64,000 bases of DNA from Rutidosis leptorrhynchoides (Eukaryota; Streptophyta; Magnoliopsida; Asterales; Asteraceae). The stretch is taken from the NCBI RefSeq assembly GCF_046630445.1, contig NC_092336.1, forward strand, positions 506,961,001 through 507,025,000, read 5' to 3'. This document shows, one piece after another, positions 22,561 to 34,733 of this stretch. Each line of letters starts with the position of its first letter. Within the stretch, counting starts at the first letter, position 1. The position numbers were made by a program, and so were the translations under genes. The notes under the pieces were generated by a model. The model was not told where the DNA came from and did not search any database. It worked only from the letters and a program-made list of their open reading frames with translations.

Positions 22561-23979
22561 GTCATTGCAAGATGAAACCCAAGCTTGTTATCTATAGGCG
22601 ACCACTTGCACTTCAATGTTCTAGTTTTTTGTTATATAAAAAAATATATATGCATTATACATATATATGTATATTATAATGCGTGCGTACTTACCTGTAC
22701 TTATTTTCTTATTTACAAGATACGTTTGGCTCTGAAACCAAGAGACAAAGAGGAATTGGTGTCGGTTCTTCCGAAGGTCCCATTTCTCTTGATGATTTTC
22801 GTAGCCTTCAACGGTCAAATACGGTACATTTTTTTCAACTTGGATTCACCTGCAATTTTTATTGATGAAGTAGCTCGTTAGTCTTTACTCCAACACACTT
22901 CAGTTATGGCGCTAAAATTCTAGGTAGGGTTTATTTTCGAAGATCCCCCGCCATTTCCAAGAAAACTTTCTTCAAATTCAATCAATCAGTTAATCAATCC
23001 ATGGCTGACATTGCAATTGATAACAACATTCTTCAAGAAATTCCTATTTCTTCAAACCCTACCTCTCAAGAAAAAAACCACCAGCGCTTTTAAACCCTAC
23101 CCCTAAAACTAGTGGCAATAATAAGGATCCTATAACTCCGGTCGCCGGCGCCGATTCTTTACCTAAATCTCAGAGTCCTCAAGATTTTATACTATCAGTC
23201 GCTTCAAATATTGCATCTCAACCGTTACAGTACTCCGATCCTGATGCCTGGGGTGTAAATTTGATTATTTTTGTTTTGATTGATTTAATTTGCTTTTAGA
23301 TTCTATCTGTTTGAATTATGTTATGAATTTGTTTTCCACGTGTCAATTAAGTAAAAATGTGATAATGTACCTTACTAAATTTAATGATTGTTTTAATCTG
23401 ATAATTTTTTTTCTTTTATTTTATCTTTGAATTATTAAATTATTATATTTATATATGAAAACGTTGTGAGAATGCTGTTCAATATGTGACAATTTGCGTG
23501 TGGGTTCGTGATCACTGATCAGTGAAGTAGATTTGTCGTCAAGGCAAAATGCACCTTACTATATTTATTTAATGTGATGTTGATTTATTATTTTAATCCG
23601 ATGCATTCATTTCTTTGCTTTAACAATGTTATGACGTGTTTTATGTGGAAGATTTGACTTGACTTTCACACTGAGGGCTAATTGTTCAACTTAAGCCAAC
23701 TTGGAGTAAAAAAATGTTGGTCACACTGTAAGAAATGTTATATTGTTATAGAATTCAATGAGTTTACACTGTACATGCGCTACTCGTATGACCTTTCGGA
23801 CATTCTGAGTATGGCCCTGTGATTAGAGAATTAGAGAACCGGATTTGGTATTAAGTCATATTTTTATTATTATTATTTTTTTCAAGTTGTCTCTTACTAT
23901 ATTGAACATAGTCTGTCTTGCAATTTCCTTTAGTTGATGAATTTACACTATAATGCTATTAACTACGGAATGAAATTTT

Positions 23980-24010
<31 letters not shown>

Positions 24011-24186
24011 GTGTGTGGCTAAATTATGCTGTGAAAACATGATAGCTAGGTGCCGGTCATTTTTGTAACAGAGTGGGTATTGATCTGTGATTAGCAAGTA
24101 GATTTAACATTAAAGTCAAGATGTACCTTTTATCTGGGAAATTACTCTTTACTTAATTTAACCTGGCTGAAATAAGTTTTTATATA

Positions 24187-24222
24187 AAAAGGTAAAAGGT
24201 AGAAGGTTTTCCCTGTTCGGGA
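24187..24222 (-). mobile_element. 36-bp SINE tail with its own target duplication
   Basis: The minus strand contains CCCGAACAGGGAAAACCTT, identical to the 3' part of the SINE at 37582-37752, flanked by 17-bp copies of AAATAAGTTTTTATATA at 24170-24186 and 24223-24239. An extremely 5'-truncated SINE insertion. Confidence 0.7.
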
Positions 24223-25452
24223 AAATAAGTTTTTATATACTGCGTTTAATTAATGAAACTCTCTATTTATAACAATTTCCGACAATGAATGGTGTTTTGG
24301 TGATGAATAGTGATTTGATACGACGTTTAGTGTTCCGGCAACGAACAATGTTGTGAACAGGAGATTTCATCAAGAAATCGATCAAGTCGCCCACAGTTAA
24401 CTTTCGAGAGATATACCAACCCTCTAATGATCACAAATCCTTAATATTTAGCATAAAAATATTACTGTACAACCCTAGAGCCGTGTTTATAAGATATCTA
24501 AAAGTTACCAAAATACGTTACCTAAGCTTACCATAATACTTTATGACCAACAATAATAATAGAACAAAATACTGTTATTAATATATCCTAATACTAATGT
24601 CGAGTCAATCGTATGTACTTCATTAATGTAGGGAAATCACATGTTTATTGGGTTGTGTGTACACTTTGGACAGACAAATCACCTGAGCGATCATTATTAG
24701 ACCGCTGTTTGAACTCCAATTTGAACATATCATTAATCTGCTGACATCAATGACCTTCAAATGGATTGTCAATTACTTGATGAAAACTCTGAGCTTGTTA
24801 TTTGCGACTACATGTACTTTAAATTTCTTGTTTCTTGTTATTTTGAAAAATATATATATGCATTATACATATGTATATATATTATAATGTTTGTGTACTT
24901 GCCTATAATTGTTTTCTTGTGTACAAGATACGTTTGGCTCTGAAACCAAGAGACAAAGAGGAATTGGTATTGGTTCATCCGAAGGTCCCATCTCTCTTGA
25001 TGATTTTCAGTCTTCAACGGTCAGATACGGTACAATTTTTTCAACTTTGATTCACCTGCAATTTTTTCTATTGATGAAGTAGATCTTTAGTCTTTACTCG
25101 ATACTTTTAATTTACATGTAGGAATTAAGGAAGCAGTTGGAAGATCAATTTGCAACCATTGATCAAATACGTAATGAACACCGTACAACACTCGAGCTTC
25201 ATGAAGTTGTATGTTCAACATACCTGTTGGGTCTTTATGTTTCACCTTCATGTGTGTTTTCTGTGGGTTGTTATCAGCTGGTAATTGACTTCTCTGTTAT
25301 ATTTTCAGGAAAAGAAGAACTTGAAGGAGTCGATTACAAACACCTACATTGATGAGCTCAAAGAGATGCACGATATGTGTGAAGCAAAGCAAAAGGAATA
25401 AGTTGAATTAAATAAGTCAAGTTCAGAACAAAACATGCTATGGTGGACCTTA

Positions 25453-26411
25453 GACTGCATTTAACGCGGCGTTATCGCCTGAAAACTCCCACCATCGCGC
25501 CACCATCGCGCCATAGTGGGGGCGTGATGGTGGCAAAATTCCTCCGGCGCGATGAAGCCATCACCTGGCATGTTCCAGAGTTCGAAGCGATCTGATTGGT
25601 TGAGGGGGGTAACGGTCGAAGAGGTGGAGGCCGAATGTGGGTTTTTTAGCCGTTATAAAATTCAAACGTTAATAATAATAATAAAATTAAATAGTTTATG
25701 TAAATAATTTATATAAACTATAAATATACCCCATTTCATTCCATTTTTCTACCACAAAACACTCATTTCTCTCATTTTTATACACTATTATAATTTATAT
25801 TTACCAATTCAAAATCATGTGTCAAAACCCCGATCAAAATGCGTTCGGTTCCGGTAACCTCTACAATAGATAGCGATACGGAGGAACGAACTCGATCGGC
25901 AATGGATTGCGTTACGAAATTATGGAACATGAACGTTGATGAGATTAACGACCCGATCGAGAGGCAGAAAGCTTTGAGGTTCGAGAAAAAGATGACAAAA
26001 AAATACAAAGACTATATCGAAGTTTCAAGCGACAGCGACGAGTAGTAGTTGTTATCTTTTTTTTTTTTATTAATGTGTGTTTTAATTTTTAGGAAATTAA
26101 TAAGGTAATTGTATTAGGAATTTTTAATTATGGTAACTTTTATTTTTAGGACTTTTATAAATTGTATCCGTTTGATTTTAATTAATTTACGTGTGTTTTT
26201 TTTAATTTTATTACTTATATTTATGTTTAAATATACAAATTAAAATAATAAACTCAAACAAAAAATGAAAAATAAAATAAAAATGTGGGACCAATAACCC
26301 CCATCACACCCCATCACGCCTAACATTACAAACTCCGTCACCCCATCACCTTTGCCACATCAGCATTATACCCCACAAAAACTTCTCACCTCGTCACCAT
26401 TAAAAAGTGTC
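25453..26411 (+). mobile_element. Harbinger-like deletion derivative in exon 7 of copy B
   Basis: Flanked by TTA at 25450-25452 and 26412-26414; copy C shows the empty site (GACCTTAATGAAAG). Ends are GACTGCATTTAA and TTAAAAAGTGTC. Inside are a TATA-like region (25710-25730), an ATG at 25817 with a short frame, and a longer frame at 25839-26045. It looks like an element that lost the middle of its coding region. The 3' third is rich in CCCCATCAC-type repeats. Confidence 0.85.
25839..26045 (+). CDS. C-terminal-like fragment of a Harbinger accessory protein
   Basis: 68 codons ending KKYKDYIEVSSDSDE, with ERTRSAMDCVTKLWNMNVDEINDP. The composition resembles the C-terminus of Myb/SANT-like or NAM-like proteins that PIF/Harbinger elements encode beside the transposase; this is recognition by resemblance, not a verified match. 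Probably a remnant joined by the internal deletion. Confidence 0.4.
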   Translation: MRSVPVTSTIDSDTEERTRSAMDCVTKLWNMNVDEINDPIERQKALRFEKKMTKKYKDYIEVSSDSDE

Positions 26412-26599
26412 TTAATGAAAAACTCAATGCATCTATGCAGAGCTGTACCGAAGCAAATGAAATAATGCGTAGGTAAGTGACCTTTAATCTTGTTGAGACT
26501 GAACTTGAAGCTTATACTTTATATCTTTCTCCATGTGATGTAGTCGATCAGTCAAAAAATAAGCTACATAGGAGCCAACAATATTTGAATTGTATATAG

Positions 26600-26990
26600 A
26601 TGTATATTTTCTGAAGTTGGAAGCTTTATTTAACCAGTGGAGATTCCATGATGCAAATTCAATGGGGTCTTAAAAAAATTTTCAGGATGCAAATTCAATG
26701 GGGTCCTAAAACATTTTTTCATTACTAATTATATTTGAATGTTATTTTAGTGGTTGTTTACTTTCAAAAAACTATAAGTTCGGAAAATATATTGGGTCCG
26801 AGTAGTTAAATATAGTTGTGTCATATACATTTTAAAGGAAATATTATAAATTCGCAAAAAATATGGGGTCATCCAGTTAAATTTAGTGGTGTCCTATACA
26901 ATTTACAAGGTATTTTTTACTAAAAAATATTTAAAACTAGCGGTGTCCCATGATCCCACGGGTCTCTATATAAACTCGCCACTGTATTTA
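26600..26990. other. Unclassified repeat-like sequence in copy B intron 7
   Basis: Contains repeated GATGCAAATTCAATGGGGTC and TGGGGTC(A/C) phrases and ends near CTCGCCACTG. Absent from the corresponding intron of copy C. No family assigned. Confidence 0.35.
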
Positions 26991-27238
26991 ACATAAAGGT
27001 ATAAGATACTTTGAGCAAAATGCAATTCGATACTTTGAGCAAAATGCAATTCTAAGTTTTCTGGATGGATATATATATTTTGGCTGTTCCAAAAAAAACA
27101 TAATGGTATATGATACTTTGAGCAAAATGCAATTCTAAGTTTTCTGTTGGTTATAAAAGCAAATGTAGATCGATGATTAATGTAATTATTAGGAAATGTT
27201 ATCTTGGTATTTTTATAAGAAATTGGTAAGTTTGCACT

Positions 27239-27360
<122 letters not shown>

Positions 27361-28038
27361 TTTCTTTACTATGATGTTTGCATCAGTTAGATAGATCTTC
27401 AACCCTTAATTCTTTGTCATCTTTTACTACTATAACAGGATGACACTAGACAGGAATTGGAAAGGTCTGAGAACAAGGTCCGGCAACTCGAAGCCCAGCT
27501 TTCTCAACAGCAGCAGGTTTCTTCCATTGCTAAAAAGGTATGAACCTCTCCTGGAATTACATATACCATATAATAATATTTGATAGGGTTCTATATTAAT
27601 ATTTTATGGCGCTGTATGATCATCTGTTCCGTGATTATGCATTTGCAGAAGGTAGAAGAACTTGAGCATGAAACTAGCAGGTTGAAGAAGGAACTTGAAA
27701 GCGAAAAGGTAAGTAGGATTGTTGTACAATTATTTCATGATATCTGTATGATATTTTTAACCAACACCATTAAGAACCTTGAATGTGCATATGTGTGGGT
27801 TGTATATGACAAAGTATTCCAGCACCATTAAGAACCTTGAATGCATATATGTGTGGGTTGTATGTGACAAACTATTACTTTTACTTTTTCTTTGCTTTCA
27901 TTATGTATCAGCTAATATACTTCATAACATTTTCTTTGAATCATACTGTATGTATACTTAGTATTAATTAAACCACAATGCTTGGGTGGGGGCTTTAGAG
28001 GATATTGTTCATCGCAGTACCCACCATTACCATTAAAA

Positions 28039-28083
<45 letters not shown>

Positions 28084-30537
28084 TAAGCAAGAACCCAAAG
28101 TTGTAGAATATGAGGATTGAATTGGTAAGTTTTCATTACGACCTTTACTGTGATGTTTGCATCAGTTAGATAGATCTTCAACCCTTAATTCTTTGTCATC
28201 TTTTGCTTCTACAACAGGAAGACACTACACAAAAATTGGTTGGGTGTGAGAACAAGGTCCAGCAACTCGAAGACCAGCTTTCTCAACAGCAGCAGGTTTC
28301 TTCCATTGCTAAAAAAACCTCTCCTGGAATTGCATATACCATATAATAATATTTGATAGGGTTCTATATTAATATTTTGGCGGTGTATGATCATCTGTTC
28401 CGTGATTATGCATTTGCAGAACTTAGAAGAACTTGAGCATGAAACTAGCAGGTTGAAGAAGGAACTTGAAAGCGAAAAGGTAAGTAGGGTTGTTGTACAA
28501 TTATTTCATGCTATCTGTATGATATTTTTAAGTAACACCATTAAGAACCTTGAATGCGCATATGTGTGGGTTGTATATGACAAACTATTCCAGCACCATT
28601 AAGAACCTTGAATGCGTATATGTGTGGGTTGTAATTGACAAACTATTACTTTTACTTTTTCTTTGCTTTCATATGTATCAGCTAATATACTTCATAACAT
28701 TTTCTTTGAATCATATTGTATGTATACTTAGTATTAATTAAACCACAATGCTTGGGTGAGGGCTTTAGAGGATACTGTTCATTGCAGTACCCACCATTAC
28801 CATTAAAAGGTTTATTTTTTATTTTTATTTTTTTGTGTGCAGGCAGCTAGGGAAGAGGCCTGGGCTAAAGTTTCCACTCTTGAACTTCAGATCAATGCTG
28901 CAATGCGGGATCTTAAATATGAAAAGCGTAGGCTAAAAGCTGCCCGCGAAAGGATAATGCTTCGGTAAGAACTTCAAATCTTAGGTTAAATTTTATGCTA
29001 TAGCTAACGTGAACATTTAAAATTTGTATTCCAAATGTTAGATTTCTGTCAGTAATTAAACTAAATGAGCCTTGTGGATACAAATGAATACCATTCTTTC
29101 TTTGTAATGATCACAATGGACCAACGGTACAATTTCACGTGTATCTAATAATAGTAGAGGTGGACAGTTTTGACCCTTTCAGTTACGTGTGGACAATTAA
29201 GGCCTTAAGGGTATGTTATTGTTTTATCTCTGGGTCAAATGGGGGAAAAAAATAGGGCAATACGGAAACGGGTCAATTGGGTCTAAAAATGTAGTTTTGA
29301 TTCATAATACTTTGTTGATCATTTGTTCCAGAAGTTATAGATTAATATTGTAATTTGTAATCATATTTGAAACCATTTGTTTTTAAAATAGTTTAAACTT
29401 ATAACAAAAAAAGTGTTATGGGTGAATACAATCAACCCTGCCTATATGCTCGTGTTAAATGTATGTATGTTGCTACCGCCTTATGCTGGTATCGTCTTTA
29501 TTCAACAGTTCTTGGTTGTTTACATTACATGGTTTTATGCAGGGAAACGCAGCTCCGGGCATTCTATTCGACGACAAAGGAGATCTCTAGCTTATTTGCA
29601 AAGCAGCAGGAACAGTTAAAGTCTATGCAGAAAACACTAGAAGATGAGGAGAATTATGAGAACTTGTCAGTTGATAATGATATAAATCCTAATGTCGATA
29701 ACCAAAACCAGAATCCGATAGATTTGCTCCGTCAAAGTAAAGAAGCAATTGGGTCTCAGTCCAGTGGCGGGATGAAAGCTGTAGATCAAGTTCATACATC
29801 AAGTGACGAAGTTAGTGCAACTGAGAATCATGACTGTGATGCTCGAAATCAAGAAACTTGTGAAGATACTCAAGAAGCAGAATTTACTAGATTTGACCCT
29901 GGTGCTAAGGGTCCGTTCGGATCTGATATTGACGGCGGAAGTACCGCAGCAATTGAAACAGAACAAGTTTTGGGAACCGAAACCCAGGGGCTTGACCAAC
30001 ATATTGACTTGAACAAGTTAAATGCTGGGGATACAATGGTGATAGACAATGAAGAGGAAAGAGTTGAAACTGAAAGCGATAAAATACACCAATCAAAGGA
30101 GCCTGTTGAAGAAGATACACAAGCTGGAGACACCATTAGAACAGCTAACCTATTGGCTTATGAAGTTGCTGGGAGCTGGGCTTACAGTGCTACTCCTTCA
30201 TGCCACGGAGAGAATGAGTCTCCGGGAAGTGGCGGTGACGGTGGCGACGGGGTTTTGCACGATTCTGCTAGTGTAGCAGCTGAGAGCCAAACTGGTGTTG
30301 TAAGGAACTTTGAGCATGAAGCACTTACTAAAATGATAGGGATCGTAGCCCCGAAGATGCAGGGGCAATTTGGTGGTGTTATAGAGAGTGATAGTGAAAA
30401 AGGCATTGCATCTAACTCAGATACAGAAGATTGCGCCGAGGATGGTAGTGGTGAATCTGATGGGGTACCGTCATATAATGACAATAAAGCGAGTGAAGCA
30501 ATGGATGAGGATGATAATGATGACGATGAAGCAAGCT

Positions 30538-30961
30538 ACCGTAATAGATATGGATCTATTGTGATTATGTAATAGAGCAGTAGGATGATAATTGAGTATG
30601 TAAATGTAAATAAATGAAGAACACACTTGTAAATAAAGCTTTTATTTAGATAATGAAAATGGAAGTTGCAGATACAAAATCAGAGAGACCCAAACCTATG
30701 GAAATCTCCTGCCTAAATCAGAGAGAAGGGCCAACTATTTGGTACCTTCCTGTCCAAGCCAACTAATGGCCGAATACAACTCAAGTAAAAAATACCATGG
30801 ATGCCTCCTCACACAAGGACACTCATGTATATATATTATTTCATCAAAAACAAAAATAACAAACTAAATTCATCTCATCTCAGCCCTTCATTCGGATCCA
30901 TTAATCTCAGCCCTATATCTCTTTATTCTTCTTTTCATCCTTTGTATGATGATCTTTATCA
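30538..30961. mobile_element. 424-bp insertion in the last exon of copy B
   Basis: Copy C reads GAAGCAAGCTCACAAGATTC; in B the same site is split, with CAAGCT at 30532-30537 and again at 30962-30967. The insert has several AATAAA-like signals and no recognisable inverted repeats, so its class is unknown. It gives B a new end (SYRNRYGSIVIM) and moves the old stop codon downstream. Confidence 0.65.
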
Positions 30962-30999
30962 CAAGCTTACAATATTCTCTTGAAACTGCATCAAATAAA

Positions 31000-31440
31000 T
31001 AAAGGTATGGTTACTAGATCCGATTGGATGAAATTAAACTCGGTTAGATCACTCGTCCTAATCAAACTGACCGCTTTGATTCCGCATGAACTTAATTGGG
31101 TTTGGGTTTGTTTTCTTTTTTCTTTTCAAAAATAATTGCAACGTTAGATCCATCTATTTCCTAAAATAACTGAGCTTTGTTTCAAGGAAAGTTGCACTGA
31201 AAAAGAAGTCTATTTAGTCAATTTCTATGATATGTAAAGTATTTTCCGAAATAAACATTGAAGGGTCCATATTATGAGTCTTGGTCTATAATCAACAAAG
31301 GGACCTTTTCAGTAATGATTATACCAATTAGTTGTGTTCCTTATATTTATAAACTTGTACTACGTAACATAGATTCTTAAATATTACGGAGTAATAGAGA
31401 AGATAAGGTAAATAAATAAATAAATGTTTTGGTATAATAA
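31000..31440. other. Spacer between copies B and C
   Basis: Much of it matches the sequence after copy C (37140-37450), e.g. CTGACCGCTTTGATTC and GAAAAGAAGTCTATTTAGTC, so it is the duplicated 3' flank of copy B. Non-coding. Confidence 0.7.
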
Positions 31441-31677
31441 TAAGTAATTAAAAATTAAAAATTCACGTACGGCCACAATCCGCCCAATTCACGTGGGAGT
31501 GCGTACTCTCAAACTTTCCCCAAATTACTGAATTTCCGTTCTACTACACCCACCTTCTCCAACACACTTCAGTTATGGCGCTAAAATCCTAGTTAGTTAG
31601 GGTTCATATTCGAAGATCCCCCGCCATTTCCAAGAAAAATTTCTTCACATTCAAGCAATCAATCATTTAATCAATCC
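31441..31677 (+). promoter_or_regulatory. Promoter and 5' UTR of FHA copy C
   Basis: Contains a G-box core CACGTG (31490-31495) and the 5' UTR block CACACTTCAGTTATGGCGC, conserved with copy A (18540-18734). The 5' UTR block alone is present in copy B. Confidence 0.6.
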
Positions 31678-34600
31678 ATGGCTGACATTGCAATTGATAA
31701 CAACAACCTTCAAGAAATTCCTCTCTCTTCAAACCCTAACCCTACCTCTCAAGAAAATAGACCACCAGCGATTTTAAACCCTAGCCCTAAAACTAGCGGC
31801 AACAATAAGGATCCTATAACTCCGGTCACCGGCGCCGATTCGTTACCTAAATCTCCAAGTCCTCAAGATTTCATACTGTCAGTCGCTTCAAACATTGCAT
31901 CTCAACCGTTACAGTACTCCGATCCTGATGTCTGGGGTGTACTCACCGCCATTTCTCCGAAAGCGCGCCAACGACGTCAGGTTAAATTCTATATCTGTTT
32001 GAATTATGTTATGATTTTTATTTCTTTGTGTCAATTAAATAAATATGTCATACCGTACCTTACTAAATTTAATGGATTCTTGATTAATTCCTTTAATTTG
32101 ATCTTTTTTTTTTATTTTTATTTTTTTATTATCTGTTTAAATTATTATGATATATGAAAATGTGGTAGTAATAGAGTGAGAATACTGTTCAATTTGTAAC
32201 AATTTGTGTGCCGGTTTGTGATCACTGATCAGTGAAGTAGATTTGACGTTAAGGCAAAATGTACCTTAGTAAATTTAATGTGATTGTTGATTTATTATTT
32301 TAACCTGATGCTTTAATTTCTTTGTGTAAACTATTTTATGAATTGGTTTATGTGGAAGATCCTTCAACATCCAAACTGAGGCGAATAGTTCATGTTAAGT
32401 GAATTGGAGTAAAAAAACGTTGCTCACTCTGTAAGAAATGTTATAGTTCGTTATAGAGTGCGTATTGATTAGTGATTAGCCAAGTAGATTTAATATCAAA
32501 GTCAAGATGTACCTACTTTTTGGGAAATTACTCTTGAGATCCAACCTGGCTAAAAATAAGTTTCTAAATATTGCGTTTAATAAATGAAGTAACACTGATA
32601 AAACTCTCTATTGATAAATTAGGGAATAAACATGCTTTTGACTAGTGATGAGCATCTCATTGGCCGAACTGTAGCCGATATGCGGTTTCAGATTTTGTCA
32701 AATCAAATCAGTCAGAATCATTGCAAAATCTATAGGAAGAAGGTTGCTACGGAAGATGCAGAGGGTCAATCCAGAGTCTTTTATTGTGGCTTCTTGAAAG
32801 ATACTAGGTAGGTTTTCTTCTTATTATGTGGAACATATCTACTAAATTGTGGAGTGATTATTTTTAAAAGGGTATTTAAATTTCTACAGCACAAATGGGT
32901 CATATCTGAATTGGGAAAAGTTAAATAAGAACAGTCCTGAGTCCAAACTACATCATGGAGATATTATATCTTTTGCAGCACCTCCTCAACATGGTATGTC
33001 TTTGTTTTTTTGTTTTTTTTTGTTTTTTGTTTTTTTTTTTTTTTTAAATGAAGCTCTGCTTAAATCAATAATTTTTTCATCACAACAGAAGCAGCTTATG
33101 CGTTTGTGTTCCGAGAAGTTCTTAAACCTATATCAGAGGCAGATAGCCAGCCTCTGAAAAGAAAAGCAGGTATGTACGTCAATACTAAATTATCTTATGA
33201 TCTTCAAATGGATTGTCATTACAAGATGAAACCCGGGCTTGTTATCTAGAGGCAACCACTTGTACTTTAATTTTCTAGAGGCATTATACACATATATATA
33301 TGTATATTATAATGTCTGTGTACTTACCTATACTTACTTTCTTATGTACAAGATACGTTTGGCTCTGAAACCAAGAGACAAAGAGGAATTGGTATCGGTT
33401 CTTCCGAAGGTCCCATTTCTCTTGATGATTTTCGTAGCCTTCAACGGTCAAATACGGTACATTTTTTTCAACTTTGATTCACCTGCAATTTTTTATTGAT
33501 TAAGTAGCTCGTTAGTCTTTACTCGCTACTTTCAATCCACATGTAGGAATTAAGGAAGCAGTTGGAAGATCAAGTTGCAACCATTGATCAATTACGTAAT
33601 GAACATCGTACAACACTCGAGCTTCATGAAGTTGTATGTTCAACATACCTGTTTATGTTTCACCTTCATGTGTTTCTTTAGTGGGTTGCTACCAACTGGC
33701 AACTGACTTCTCTGTTAAATCTTCAGGAAAAGAAGAATTTGAAGGAGTCCATTACAAACACCTACATTGACGAACTCAAAGAGATGCACGATATGTGTGA
33801 AGCAAAACAAAAGGAATTAGTCGAATTGAATAAGTCAAGTTCAGAACAAAAACATGCTATGGTTGACCTTAATGAAAGACTCAATGCATCTATGCAGAGC
33901 TGTACCGAAGCAAACGAAATAATGCGTAGGTGAGTGACCCTTTAATCTAGTTGTGATTGAACTTCAATTTTATACTTTAATACTTTATATCTTTCTTCAT
34001 GTGATGTAGTCAGTCACAAAGCTACACAGGTGCCAACAATATTTGAATTATATATGGATATTTTCTGAAGTTGGAAGCTATATTTAACATAAAGCTATAC
34101 GATACTTGAGCAAAATGCAATTCTAAGTTTCCTTTGGTTATAAAAGCAAATGTACAATCAATGATTAATGTATAACTATAGATAAATTAAGGTTTTTTAG
34201 TTACCATCTTGTATAAATGAGAGAGAGGGTGGCTGTAATAAATTGTAAATTTGATAAACCATGCTGTTTGCCTTTTTATGAAATGCTATATTGATCTGGA
34301 TTACATATTGAATTGTTATCTTATTTTTTAGCCAAAATGCATCCATAGCTGAACTCAAGGCTCTTCTAGACGAAGAAAGAGAACAAAGAAAAGACGATCG
34401 AGAAAAGGCAGTTGCAACATTGACAGACGCAATACAGAGGGTCAAAGCTGAAGGTCAGGAGGAATTGAAGCGGCTCTCGGATGCTTCTCTTAGACGAGAA
34501 CACGAGCAGCAGGAAATTATCAATAAGCTTCAGGTTTGAGAATAGTTTTTGATGTTGACAAAGTGATTTGCTTTGTCTTAACACAATATAAAAATAAATT

Positions 34601-34685
34601 AATGTTCACGTTTTCAGGAATCAGAAAAAGAAAGGTGTTTATTGGTGGAAACCTTGCGATCCAAATTGGTAAGTTTGCACTGCGA

Positions 34686-34733
<48 letters not shown>

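Larger units (their letters stand above)
18540..22890 (+). pseudogene. FHA gene array, copy A: 5' fragment, disrupted
   Basis: The promoter and 5' UTR (18540-18734) match those of intact copy C, including the CACGTG box at 18563-18568. A Harbinger-like element then occupies the 5' UTR. The ATG (21359) and about 20 codons of exon 1 follow; the rest of exon 1 and its donor are deleted. Exons 2 (21649-21833) and 3 (21916-22019), encoding most of the FHA domain, are intact. Exon 4 is missing, replaced by LTR-like sequence. Exon 5 (22720-22823) remains. The copy ends at about 22890, where exon-5 intron sequence passes straight into the 5' UTR of copy B. It cannot encode the full protein. Confidence 0.85.
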
